The notes beneath the pieces were generated by a model that saw only the letters and a list, made by a program, of their open reading frames with translations, was not told the DNA's origin and searched no databases. Below are positions 32,947 to 39,343 of a stretch of DNA of 64,000 nt, in pieces; position 1 is the stretch's first letter; each line of letters begins with the position of its first letter. Position numbers and translations under genes: made by a program. The stretch covers positions 149,118 to 213,117 of the forward strand of contig DASVZA010000041.1 in the NCBI GenBank assembly GCA_036391875.1, in the 5' to 3' direction. Source of the stretch: Parasulfuritortus sp036391875. Lineage in GTDB: Bacteria > Pseudomonadota > Gammaproteobacteria > Burkholderiales > Thiobacillaceae.

Positions 32947-34377
32947 ATGGACATCAGCCGACTCAAGCAGCACGGACCCTACGAATGGCATCTGCCGGCC
33001 ACCGGCCGGATGCGCGTGCCGGGCGTGATCTTCGCCTCGCGCGCCCTGGTCGAGGCGATGGACGACAAGGTGCTGGAGCAGGTCACCAACGTCGCCTGCC
33101 TGCCCGGCATCGTCGGCGCCTCCTACGCCATGCCCGACGCCCACTGGGGCTACGGCTTCCCGATCGGCGGCGTGGCCGCGTTCGACCCCGAGGCGGGCGG
33201 CGTGGTCTCGGCCGGCGGCGTCGGCTTCGACATCTCCTGCGGCGTGCGCACGCTGCGCACCGGCCTCCGGGCGGCCGACATCGAGAGGGTCAAGGAACGC
33301 CTGGCCGACGTGCTGTTCGCCCGCATCCCGGCCGGCGTCGGCAGCACCGGCGCAATCCGGCTCGGCGCGGCCGAGATGAAGGCCATGCTCAAGGGCGGCG
33401 CGCGCTGGGCCGTGCAGGAAGGCTACGGCGAGGAGACCGACCTGCACCACATCGAGGAATCCGGCTGCGTCGCCGGCGCCAACCCGAACGCCGTCTCCGA
33501 CCAGGCCAAGAAGCGCCAGCGCGACGAGATGGGCACCCTCGGCTCGGGCAACCACTACCTCGAAGTGCAGCAGGTGACCGAGGTCTACGACGCGGTCGCC
33601 GCCCGCGCCTACGGCATCGCCGCCGGCGACGTGGTGGTCAGCCTGCACTGCGGCTCGCGCGGCCTGGGCCACCAGATCGGCACCGACTACCTGCGCGAGA
33701 TGGTCATCGCCGCGCCACAGGCCGGCATCGCCCTGCCCGACCGCGAGCTGGCCTGCGCCCCGCTCGACTCGCCGCTCGGCCGCAGCTACCTGGGCGCCAT
33801 GCGGGCCGGCATCAACTGCGCCCTGGCCAACCGCCAGATCCTCACCCACCTCGCCCGCCAGGCCTTCGCCGAGCTGTTCCCGGGCATCGTCATGCCCCTG
33901 CTCTACGACGTCTCGCACAACACCTGTAAGGAAGAGACCCACTCGGTCGACGGTCGCAAGCGCCGGCTGTTCGTCCACCGCAAGGGTGCCACCCGTGCCT
34001 TCGGGCCGGGCCACCCGGAACTGCCGGCCGAATACGGCAAGGTCGGCCAGCCGGTGCTGATCGGCGGCAGCATGGGCACCGCCTCCTGGATACTGGCCGG
34101 CGCGGCCGGCACCGAGGAACGCGCCTTCGGCTCCGCCTGCCACGGCGCCGGCCGGGCCATGAGCCGACACGAAGCCCTGCACCGCTGGCGCGGTCGGACC
34201 GTGGTCGATGAACTGGCCGCGCGCGGCATCCTGATCCGCAGCCCGAGCTGGCGCGGCGTGGCCGAGGAAGCGCCGCTCGCCTACAAGGATGTGGGGACGG
34301 TGGTGGAATCGGCCGAGCATGCGGGGCTGGCCAAGCGGGTGGCGCGGTTGGTGCCGATGGTTTGCGTCAAGGGGTAG
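32947..34377 (+). CDS. rtcB: RNA-splicing ligase RtcB
   Basis: 476 residues from ATG at 32947 (MDISRLKQHGPYEWHLP); the longer open frame upstream overlaps dnaJ in another frame. Mn-binding and catalytic blocks: AMPDAHWGYGFPIGG, GFDISCGVRTL, TLGSGNHYLEVQ, LHCGSRGLGHQIG, YDVSHNTCK, and the guanylylated His in ACHGAGRAMSR. It joins 2',3'-cyclic phosphate or 3'-phosphate RNA ends to 5'-OH ends using GTP. Its last codons contain AAGGGG, which fits as the former ribosome binding site of the next operon gene now displaced by an island. Confidence 0.95.
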   Translation: MDISRLKQHGPYEWHLPATGRMRVPGVIFASRALVEAMDDKVLEQVTNVACLPGIVGASYAMPDAHWGYGFPIGGVAAFDPEAGGVVSAGGVGFDISCGVRTLRTGLRAADIERVKERLADVLFARIPAGVGSTGAIRLGAAEMKAMLKGGARWAVQEGYGEETDLHHIEESGCVAGANPNAVSDQAKKRQRDEMGTLGSGNHYLEVQQVTEVYDAVAARAYGIAAGDVVVSLHCGSRGLGHQIGTDYLREMVIAAPQAGIALPDRELACAPLDSPLGRSYLGAMRAGINCALANRQILTHLARQAFAELFPGIVMPLLYDVSHNTCKEETHSVDGRKRRLFVHRKGATRAFGPGHPELPAEYGKVGQPVLIGGSMGTASWILAGAAGTEERAFGSACHGAGRAMSRHEALHRWRGRTVVDELAARGILIRSPSWRGVAEEAPLAYKDVGTVVESAEHAGLAKRVARLVPMVCVKG

Positions 34378-34505
34378 TCAGATGCGCTGTTCGTGATGCC
34401 CCTCGCGGCCAGAAGGAAAACTCGCGCAGATACGACTGCGCAGAAGCCTCGAGGAGGGAGGTAGAAGTTTATCCTGTATAGATATGACGTAACGTGGGAG
34501 AGAGT

Positions 34506-34952
34506 TTAGCTTGACCACCAACGCCGAACGGCCGCGGTCAAGCTAATGATCCACGACCATAATGTCGGCTCTGCATGACGGCCATCCCCTCGAAGTTTGG
34601 CTTCATTAGAGCGAGCAAGGTAGACAGCTTGATCCCTTGCGTCCCTAGCCTTAACAAATGCGATTTCCTGAGGCGACATTGTGGCCGCCCAGACGATCCG
34701 ATTTCGGATGATCAGGTAGTGCGACTTACACGGGAAAGACCAATTGCCTATGGATGGCTTTAGCGTAATTGCCTTTCCTTCCCGAATGTAGCGCCAACCC
34801 GCTGGGTTAAGTGGCGTTACCACCTCTCTTCCGCAGCCACAACAGCACTTGTGAAGCGCGGTATGGAATCGGTCCGAAATATAGAGCACTCCATCTTCAA
34901 GCTGCGCTGGTGCTGATTCAACGAATTCAGGTCGGATGAACTGTTCAGCCAT
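34506..34952 (-). CDS. DUF6527 protein, accessory gene of ubiquitin-like module
   Basis: 148 residues from ATG at 34952; the upstream extension overlaps the E1 gene. A cysteine cluster HKCCCGCGREVVTPL (near residue 34) and a second site FPCKSHYLI form a probable zinc-binding unit, the mark of DUF6527. The C terminus (residues 125-148) is a Trp-rich hydrophobic stretch. DUF6527 genes repeatedly accompany Multi_ubiq and ThiF genes in bacteria; its role there is not established. The start is directly after the E1 stop, so the genes are translationally linked. Confidence 0.72.
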   Translation of the reverse strand: MAEQFIRPEFVESAPAQLEDGVLYISDRFHTALHKCCCGCGREVVTPLNPAGWRYIREGKAITLKPSIGNWSFPCKSHYLIIRNRIVWAATMSPQEIAFVKARDARDQAVYLARSNEAKLRGDGRHAEPTLWSWIISLTAAVRRWWSS

Positions 34953-34953
34953 A

Positions 34954-36153
34954 TTACTTGCACTCTGTGGTGATATCGAGATGTAGGTGATGATCAAACA
35001 CGCTATATACCCGGTGGTGCGATCTCTTGTGTTCAAGATAGAAGTGCCGGTATTGCTTCCAGCAGATCACCGCGTGCGCAGCGTTACACATATTCATGTC
35101 GGCCACCTGGATGTTGGATCGATAGACATCTTCAGTCTTCTCCTCGTCGTACGTGGGTACGCATTCGAAGAAATGCTTGCTCTGTTCGGGCGTGCACAAC
35201 GTCACCCGGAACATTCCATGCAAGCCAATGGCTTCGTTGTTTAGCTGCAGATCCATTCCGACATCGATAAACGGAATCCCCTCCTCCTGCAGGTAAGCGC
35301 ATATCAGTCGCCGTGCAGGACCAGAGTCCACTGAAACGAACACGAAATCCATCTCGTCTAACAGTGCGAGGTTATCCTTCGTGATATTGCAAAAATGGGT
35401 GACTATCCCATTTCGCATAGGAGCGTAACGCGCGGCGAAATAGCCCACCTTGGGTTCCTCAAGGGCAACGTCATCCTTACTTGCCGCCCCTGGGGCACGA
35501 AATGCGTTGTGGATTTTGAACCGATCACCGTCGAAGAGGTGAATCTCCTCCACAGGAGTCTTGGCCACTAGGTCCAAGATGTATGACCCCGTGCCACCAA
35601 GTCCGACCAAACCAATGCGTTCCGCACGCAACTTCTCTGTAACGGCAACAATTGACGCCCGGACGGAAGCCATGTCTTCATACTTGAAGACCGTCGGAGA
35701 CTCAACAACCGAGAACTCTTTCCGAGTTCTCGCCGTGACACCGGGTTCGAGTACTCCTGCCTGAGCTTCAATCAATCCGATGTAGTGCAACATCTTGTCC
35801 GCGTATGTAGCGAACTCAGTTAAACCATGCGGCTTGTTGGAAAAGTACGCGGCGGCTGAACATCCATCCCATAACGGAATCGGTCCGCGTTGGTAGATCA
35901 GGGCCTCCATCGGCGCCCCGGTTGCATAGCAAGGGACTTCACCCACAAACCACGCTTGATGATGCGGCGGCTTCCCGAGCGGGCTTTCGGTCTTAGCCAG
36001 GTTGCATACGAGGATACCTCGCCGTACAACTTTCTCAGATGAGACGTAGGGTACGTTAAGCACGAGGAGGTAACCGCCACGAACAACCACCTCATAACCC
36101 TGCTCGATCAACGAGCTGATGGATGGATCACGAACGATTGGTGAGGCAGACAT
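34954..36153 (-). CDS. ThiF/E1-like adenylyltransferase with N-terminal DUF6791 domain
   Basis: 399 residues. Residues 1-about 150 match DUF6791 (LIEQGYEVVVRGGYLLV, PYVSS, RRGILVCNL, WFVGEVPC). Residues 178-380 are an E1/ThiF Rossmann fold: GLVGLGGTGSYIL (ATP loop, G182-S189), HLFDGD with the Mg-binding Asp, then NAFRAPG and a Lys-Val pair. Cysteines near 320 and 331 are candidates for the thioester site. It should activate the C terminus of the partner ubiquitin-like protein by adenylation. The start overlaps the Multi_ubiq gene by 26 nt and has AAGGAAGG upstream. No separate E2 gene is visible. Confidence 0.8.
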   Translation of the reverse strand: MSASPIVRDPSISSLIEQGYEVVVRGGYLLVLNVPYVSSEKVVRRGILVCNLAKTESPLGKPPHHQAWFVGEVPCYATGAPMEALIYQRGPIPLWDGCSAAAYFSNKPHGLTEFATYADKMLHYIGLIEAQAGVLEPGVTARTRKEFSVVESPTVFKYEDMASVRASIVAVTEKLRAERIGLVGLGGTGSYILDLVAKTPVEEIHLFDGDRFKIHNAFRAPGAASKDDVALEEPKVGYFAARYAPMRNGIVTHFCNITKDNLALLDEMDFVFVSVDSGPARRLICAYLQEEGIPFIDVGMDLQLNNEAIGLHGMFRVTLCTPEQSKHFFECVPTYDEEKTEDVYRSNIQVADMNMCNAAHAVICWKQYRHFYLEHKRSHHRVYSVFDHHLHLDITTECK

Positions 36154-36436
36154 TGAACACCATCCCTTCCTTCAATTTGACATCACCGCCGACCCCAACC
36201 TTGCCACCGGGACCATGCTCGGTGCTATAAGTGATCTCATAGACCTTATCTGGGCTCGGCACGTCACCCGGGTACGCCAGGTTCACCAAATCCTGGTAGG
36301 TCAGGACCTTTTCCGACACAGTGAATTTCCTGGTGTTGATGTAGATAGTGATCTCCTTGTTGCCCTCGTCGGAGCCATGAGGGGGATGACCGGAGTGGCC
36401 GTGTTGGCCGTGTACAGAGTTAGCTTCGCTAGTCAT
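36128..36436 (-). CDS. single-domain Multi_ubiq ubiquitin-like protein with His-rich N terminus
   Basis: 102 residues from ATG at 36436, with AAAGGA upstream. Residues 8-22 are His/Gly-rich (HGQHGHSGHPPHG). From about residue 27 comes one beta-grasp domain of the Multi_ubiq family: KEITIYINTRKFTVSEK, LTYQDLVNLAYPGD, YEITYS, and the end GMVFNVCLTNRS. Most family members carry several tandem domains; here there is one. The C terminus is NRS, not Gly-Gly, so activation would need processing or a different chemistry. It is the first gene of the module with the E1 and DUF6527 genes. Confidence 0.8.
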   Translation of the reverse strand: MTSEANSVHGQHGHSGHPPHGSDEGNKEITIYINTRKFTVSEKVLTYQDLVNLAYPGDVPSPDKVYEITYSTEHGPGGKVGVGGDVKLKEGMVFNVCLTNRS

Positions 36437-36630
36437 TTCAAGTCCTTTATGAATTAAAACAATGTATTTTTTACATCGTGATTGCATACTAGACATGTAA
36501 AAAACATGTGTCAATAGCTTATTTATAGTTTATGTGCTGTTTGTTTTTAGTTGACGTTTTGCTTTAAAAACCTACAATTAGCCCATTGGGATCTAGTGGA
36601 TCCCGTTATGCACGTACTTAGGAGACCCTC
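36437..36630. promoter_or_regulatory. AT-rich divergent promoter region of the island
   Basis: Very AT-rich 194 bp between the ubiquitin-like operon and the RHH-led operon, with several TATAAT-like stretches (for example around 36517-36535). GATCTAGTGGATCC at 36590-36603 is an imperfect palindrome and a possible operator for the RHH or XRE regulator encoded alongside. Confidence 0.4.
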
Positions 36631-36867
36631 ATGACTGCGACCACGCGTACACCCACCTCCGCGAAGAAGACGCTAACAATCGTCTTAAGTGATGCGGAAA
36701 TGGACGTACTGGAAAACCTATCGAACTCGCGATCCCTTAGTAAGGTCGCGGTATTGCGCCAAGCGTTACGTCTCTACCAAACAATCGACGTCCGGCAGCA
36801 GCGCGGCGAGAAGCTTTTCTTCGAAAATGAGAAGAGCAAGGAGAAAGCGGAACTCATGTTGATCTGA
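36631..36867 (+). CDS. ribbon-helix-helix (CopG/Arc-like) regulator
   Basis: 78 residues; TTAGGAG precedes the ATG. The N-terminal strand and helices (KKTLTIVLSDAEMDVLENLS, then SLSKVAVLRQALRLYQ) form a ribbon-helix-helix DNA-binding domain with a charged C-terminal tail. It starts an operon with a GNAT gene 8 nt downstream, the layout of RHH-GNAT toxin-antitoxin pairs, although this RHH lacks the usual DUF1778 look. It may repress the divergent ubiquitin-like operon. Confidence 0.75.
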   Translation: MTATTRTPTSAKKTLTIVLSDAEMDVLENLSNSRSLSKVAVLRQALRLYQTIDVRQQRGEKLFFENEKSKEKAELMLI

Positions 36868-36875
36868 GGCCAATC

Positions 36876-37493
36876 ATGGTCATCCTTCAGAACCTCATAA
36901 GCGGGCAAGAAGAAGAAGCCGAAATCGTCTCGCCTATATCCGAGGAAGACATCAACTGCTTCTTGTCCGACTGGCAACCGGTTCTGAAGTCCAAGATCGA
37001 CGAATTGAGAATTTCCGGGGAATACACTTCCGCGGGGTGCAGAAGGCACAATGTCGAAGACGCGCACTGGGAATGGCCCGCGAAGATGATTGATCGAGCC
37101 GGGCAACTACAATGGAATTCCTACGCCGTTCGCTGCGGAGGTAAAACCCAAGGCTTGATGTTCATTAACCTGCTTCAGCGCTGCAGGCATCCTAATCAGG
37201 CCAATGAGCATATGGTCTATATCGATCTTGTTTCGACTGCTCCATGGAACCGTCCTCGTCTTGTCCTGGAACCTACTTACAAAGGCGTTGGCTTAGTTCT
37301 TATAACGGAAGCCATCCTGCAAAGCCGCGATGAAGGTTTCGGCGGACGAATCGGACTGCACGCCCTTCCTGGCTCGGAAACCGTATACCGGGACAAGCTG
37401 AGGATGGAATTGCTCGGCCCTGATCCTAATTACCAGAATTTAAACTATTTCGAGATGACGGAAGCACGTGCAATTGAGTTCCTCGGCTCTTAG
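36876..37493 (+). CDS. GNAT-like acetyltransferase
   Basis: 205 residues. The C-terminal half has GNAT character: YIDLVSTAPWNRP (strand 4), GVGLVLITEAILQSRDEGFG (acyl-CoA-binding helix region without a clear Q-x-x-G-x-G), and LHALPGSETVYRDKLRMELLG with the Tyr of motif B. The N-terminal 60 residues are not recognised. It follows the RHH gene by 8 nt; the substrate is unknown. It could be a toxin acting on aminoacyl-tRNA or an ordinary modifying enzyme. Confidence 0.62.
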   Translation: MVILQNLISGQEEEAEIVSPISEEDINCFLSDWQPVLKSKIDELRISGEYTSAGCRRHNVEDAHWEWPAKMIDRAGQLQWNSYAVRCGGKTQGLMFINLLQRCRHPNQANEHMVYIDLVSTAPWNRPRLVLEPTYKGVGLVLITEAILQSRDEGFGGRIGLHALPGSETVYRDKLRMELLGPDPNYQNLNYFEMTEARAIEFLGS

Positions 37494-37523
37494 TTAAACC
37501 GAACAACTGCGCGGGAGACTGAC

Positions 37524-37988
37524 ATGACAGACAGAATTCGCCCATCGGCAGATTGGTACCGTCGCAAAATACAAGCGATCGGAAATCACGACTTCTTTAT
37601 TGGCCCGAAGACTGATCCACAAGTGCACGGGGAGCATAATGTTCCCCGTGCACTTGCATTCGGCACACTGGTTAGGCTGGAACGGCGTAACAGCAAGCTG
37701 ACGATAGCTGAATTAGCTAAGACCCTCGACATTGAGGAAGATGAACTTCGCGAGATTGAGCACGATCCTCAATATCAAGCGAGGCCACGAACAATCATAG
37801 AAATTGCCCGGTACTTCAAACTGCCGCCAAAGACAGTTATGAAGCTAGCGGGCGCAGCCGCCACGAACGATGAACGTTTTACTGAGAAGGCAATGAAGTT
37901 TGCTGCCCATTCAGACGATATCGGAACACTTAATGAAGAAGAGAAGAAATTGCTTCGTTCGTTTGTGGAATTCCTAAGAGACAGCTGA
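37524..37988 (+). CDS. XRE-family helix-turn-helix regulator
   Basis: 154 residues. The helix-turn-helix covers residues about 52-105 (RRNSKLTIAELAKTLDIEED, then ARPRTIIEIARYFKLPPK). A hairpin lies within the coding sequence: GTGCACGGGGAGCATAATGTTCCCCGTGCAC (37622-37652) is a long near-perfect inverted repeat inside the frame. The regulator precedes an ImmA gene, the usual ImmR-ImmA order in which the protease cleaves the repressor. Confidence 0.8.
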   Translation: MTDRIRPSADWYRRKIQAIGNHDFFIGPKTDPQVHGEHNVPRALAFGTLVRLERRNSKLTIAELAKTLDIEEDELREIEHDPQYQARPRTIIEIARYFKLPPKTVMKLAGAAATNDERFTEKAMKFAAHSDDIGTLNEEEKKLLRSFVEFLRDS

Positions 37989-38008
37989 CCTAACAGACAG
38001 AGGATTAC

Positions 38009-38905
38009 TTGAGGGAACTGGTTGGCGCGAAAGAACAACACGATATTGATCGGTTGGTTGACAAGATTCTCCGGGATCTTGGCAGTCCCGAGCCTCCGTT
38101 ACGCCTCGATCTGGTTAGAGATTTACTGTCCCTCGACCTCAAGTATTACTCGTCTACTGATGTCAGCCCGCTAGCAGAATTCGCACACCGCATTAAGGTG
38201 GCAGGCAAGCAACTGGTAGCACGACCATCACTGATCCTTGATGTCGTAAAAAAGGCGAAACTCAGCGGCCTGTGGTTACCAGACAACCGGCGAATATTCA
38301 TCGACCAAGAAATCCCAGAGGCTAAGCATAGGTGGATTGAAGCGCATGAAGTCACGCACAGCTTTGTGCCTTGGCATCAAGAGTTTCTCTTGGGCGATGA
38401 CGAATTAACGTTGGACCCTACATGCCACGAAATAATCGAGGCCGAAGCCAACTTTGGCGCTGGTCGTCTGCTTTTCTTTGGTGATCGATTCCAGTCGGAA
38501 GCCCGAGACTGCGAAGCAAACTTCAAAAGTATCAAGAATCTTGGCGATCGCTATGGGAACACCATTACTTCAACGTTCTGGCGTTTTGTCGAAGACAGGG
38601 ATCCCGCCACTCCGGCATTTGGCCTGATCAGCCAACATCCTCTTCACCCCGATATTGGGCAGGGGCCTAATGGGGAGCCCATCCACCGATTTGTCACATC
38701 GGCTGGTTTCCGATCTCAATTTCCGCACATCAACGCAGCCGACATATACGCACTGATTGAGCGAAACGTATCTCGAAAGAGAAGAGGTCCTGTCATTGAT
38801 GCCATCGACGTGCTAACTGATAGGGACGGGTTCCCTAAAAGGTTTTTTCTAGATGGCTTCTGCAACTCTTACCAAGTTTTAACATACGGCATACATCTTC
38901 CTTAG
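38009..38905 (+). CDS. ImmA/IrrE-type metallopeptidase
   Basis: 298 residues from TTG at 38009, with GAGGA upstream. The zinc motif is H113-E-V-T-H117 in WIEAHEVTHSF, followed by a downstream Glu-rich helix (IIEAEANFGAGRLLF) that supplies the third ligand. Proteins of this type cleave XRE repressors in response to DNA damage or mobile-element signals. It lies 20 nt after the XRE gene, so it probably controls the island promoters. Confidence 0.82.
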   Translation: MRELVGAKEQHDIDRLVDKILRDLGSPEPPLRLDLVRDLLSLDLKYYSSTDVSPLAEFAHRIKVAGKQLVARPSLILDVVKKAKLSGLWLPDNRRIFIDQEIPEAKHRWIEAHEVTHSFVPWHQEFLLGDDELTLDPTCHEIIEAEANFGAGRLLFFGDRFQSEARDCEANFKSIKNLGDRYGNTITSTFWRFVEDRDPATPAFGLISQHPLHPDIGQGPNGEPIHRFVTSAGFRSQFPHINAADIYALIERNVSRKRRGPVIDAIDVLTDRDGFPKRFFLDGFCNSYQVLTYGIHLP

Positions 38906-38972
38906 CCACGAGTCGACTGACCTTCAATGCTCCCTGCGGGAACCTTCATTTGAGCAAAACATTCCCTACTGA

Positions 38973-39236
38973 TTGCGCCCCATCCACGACCTCCTCTCCC
39001 GCATCCGTTGGGATGCCTCCTTCGCCCAGGCCCAGTTCGAGATCGGCTACTGGGACCGGGTGGCCGGCCAAGTACAGCGCATCGACCTGCGGGAACTGGC
39101 CTGGGACGCCGACAACCCGTCCATGTTCGACGTGGTCGACGAGGACGGCGTCTGCCACAGCATCCCGTTCCACCGGGTGCGCGAGGTGTGGCGCGACGGC
39201 GTGCTGATCTGGCACCGCGAACTGCCCGGCGAGTGA
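38973..39236 (+). CDS. MJ1316 RNA cyclic-group end recognition domain protein (DUF504), start codon altered by island insertion
   Basis: 87 residues, complete domain: IHDLLSRIRWDASFAQAQFE, IGYWDRVAG, IPFHRVREVWRDGVLIWHRE. PF04457 is named for predicted recognition of 2',3'-cyclic RNA ends and often accompanies RNA-repair genes. The frame now begins with TTG at 38973 and no ribosome binding site. The upstream island copy of TGCGC shows that the original start was ATG just after rtcB. Expression may now be weak or lost, although the coding part is undamaged. Confidence 0.82.
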   Translation: MRPIHDLLSRIRWDASFAQAQFEIGYWDRVAGQVQRIDLRELAWDADNPSMFDVVDEDGVCHSIPFHRVREVWRDGVLIWHRELPGE

Positions 39237-39343
39237 ACCGCCGGCCGCACGCATTCCACACCCAATCCACACACACGCCCCACAAATCCCCCACACACGC
39301 TTCCTAAGCTGACGTCACCTTCAACCCGACAAGAGGTGCCGCC

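Larger units (their letters stand above)
34383..38978. mobile_element. 4.6-kb genomic island inserted between rtcB and the MJ1316 gene
   Basis: Left junction: rtcB stop, then TCAG-A-TGCGC (repeat 34383-34387). Right junction: GAT-TGCGC-CCCATCC (repeat 38974-38978), inside the start of the MJ1316-domain gene. Removing one TGCGC and the DNA between restores TCAG-ATGCGCCCCATCC, giving that gene an ATG start 7 nt after AAGGGG. The island is visibly more AT-rich and has different codon use from both flanks. It encodes seven genes in two divergent groups. No integrase, transposase or clear terminal inverted repeat was found, so the mechanism of entry is open. Confidence 0.72.

Noticed and set aside
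34506..36436. CBASS or Bil-type assignment of the ubiquitin-like module
   Set aside because: There is no cyclic nucleotide synthase, no separate E2 and no JAB peptidase, so neither named system fits.
34383..38978. Insertion sequence or transposon as the carrier of the island
   Set aside because: No transposase or integrase gene and no terminal inverted repeats at the junctions; only the 5-bp duplication supports transposition, so the element type is left open.
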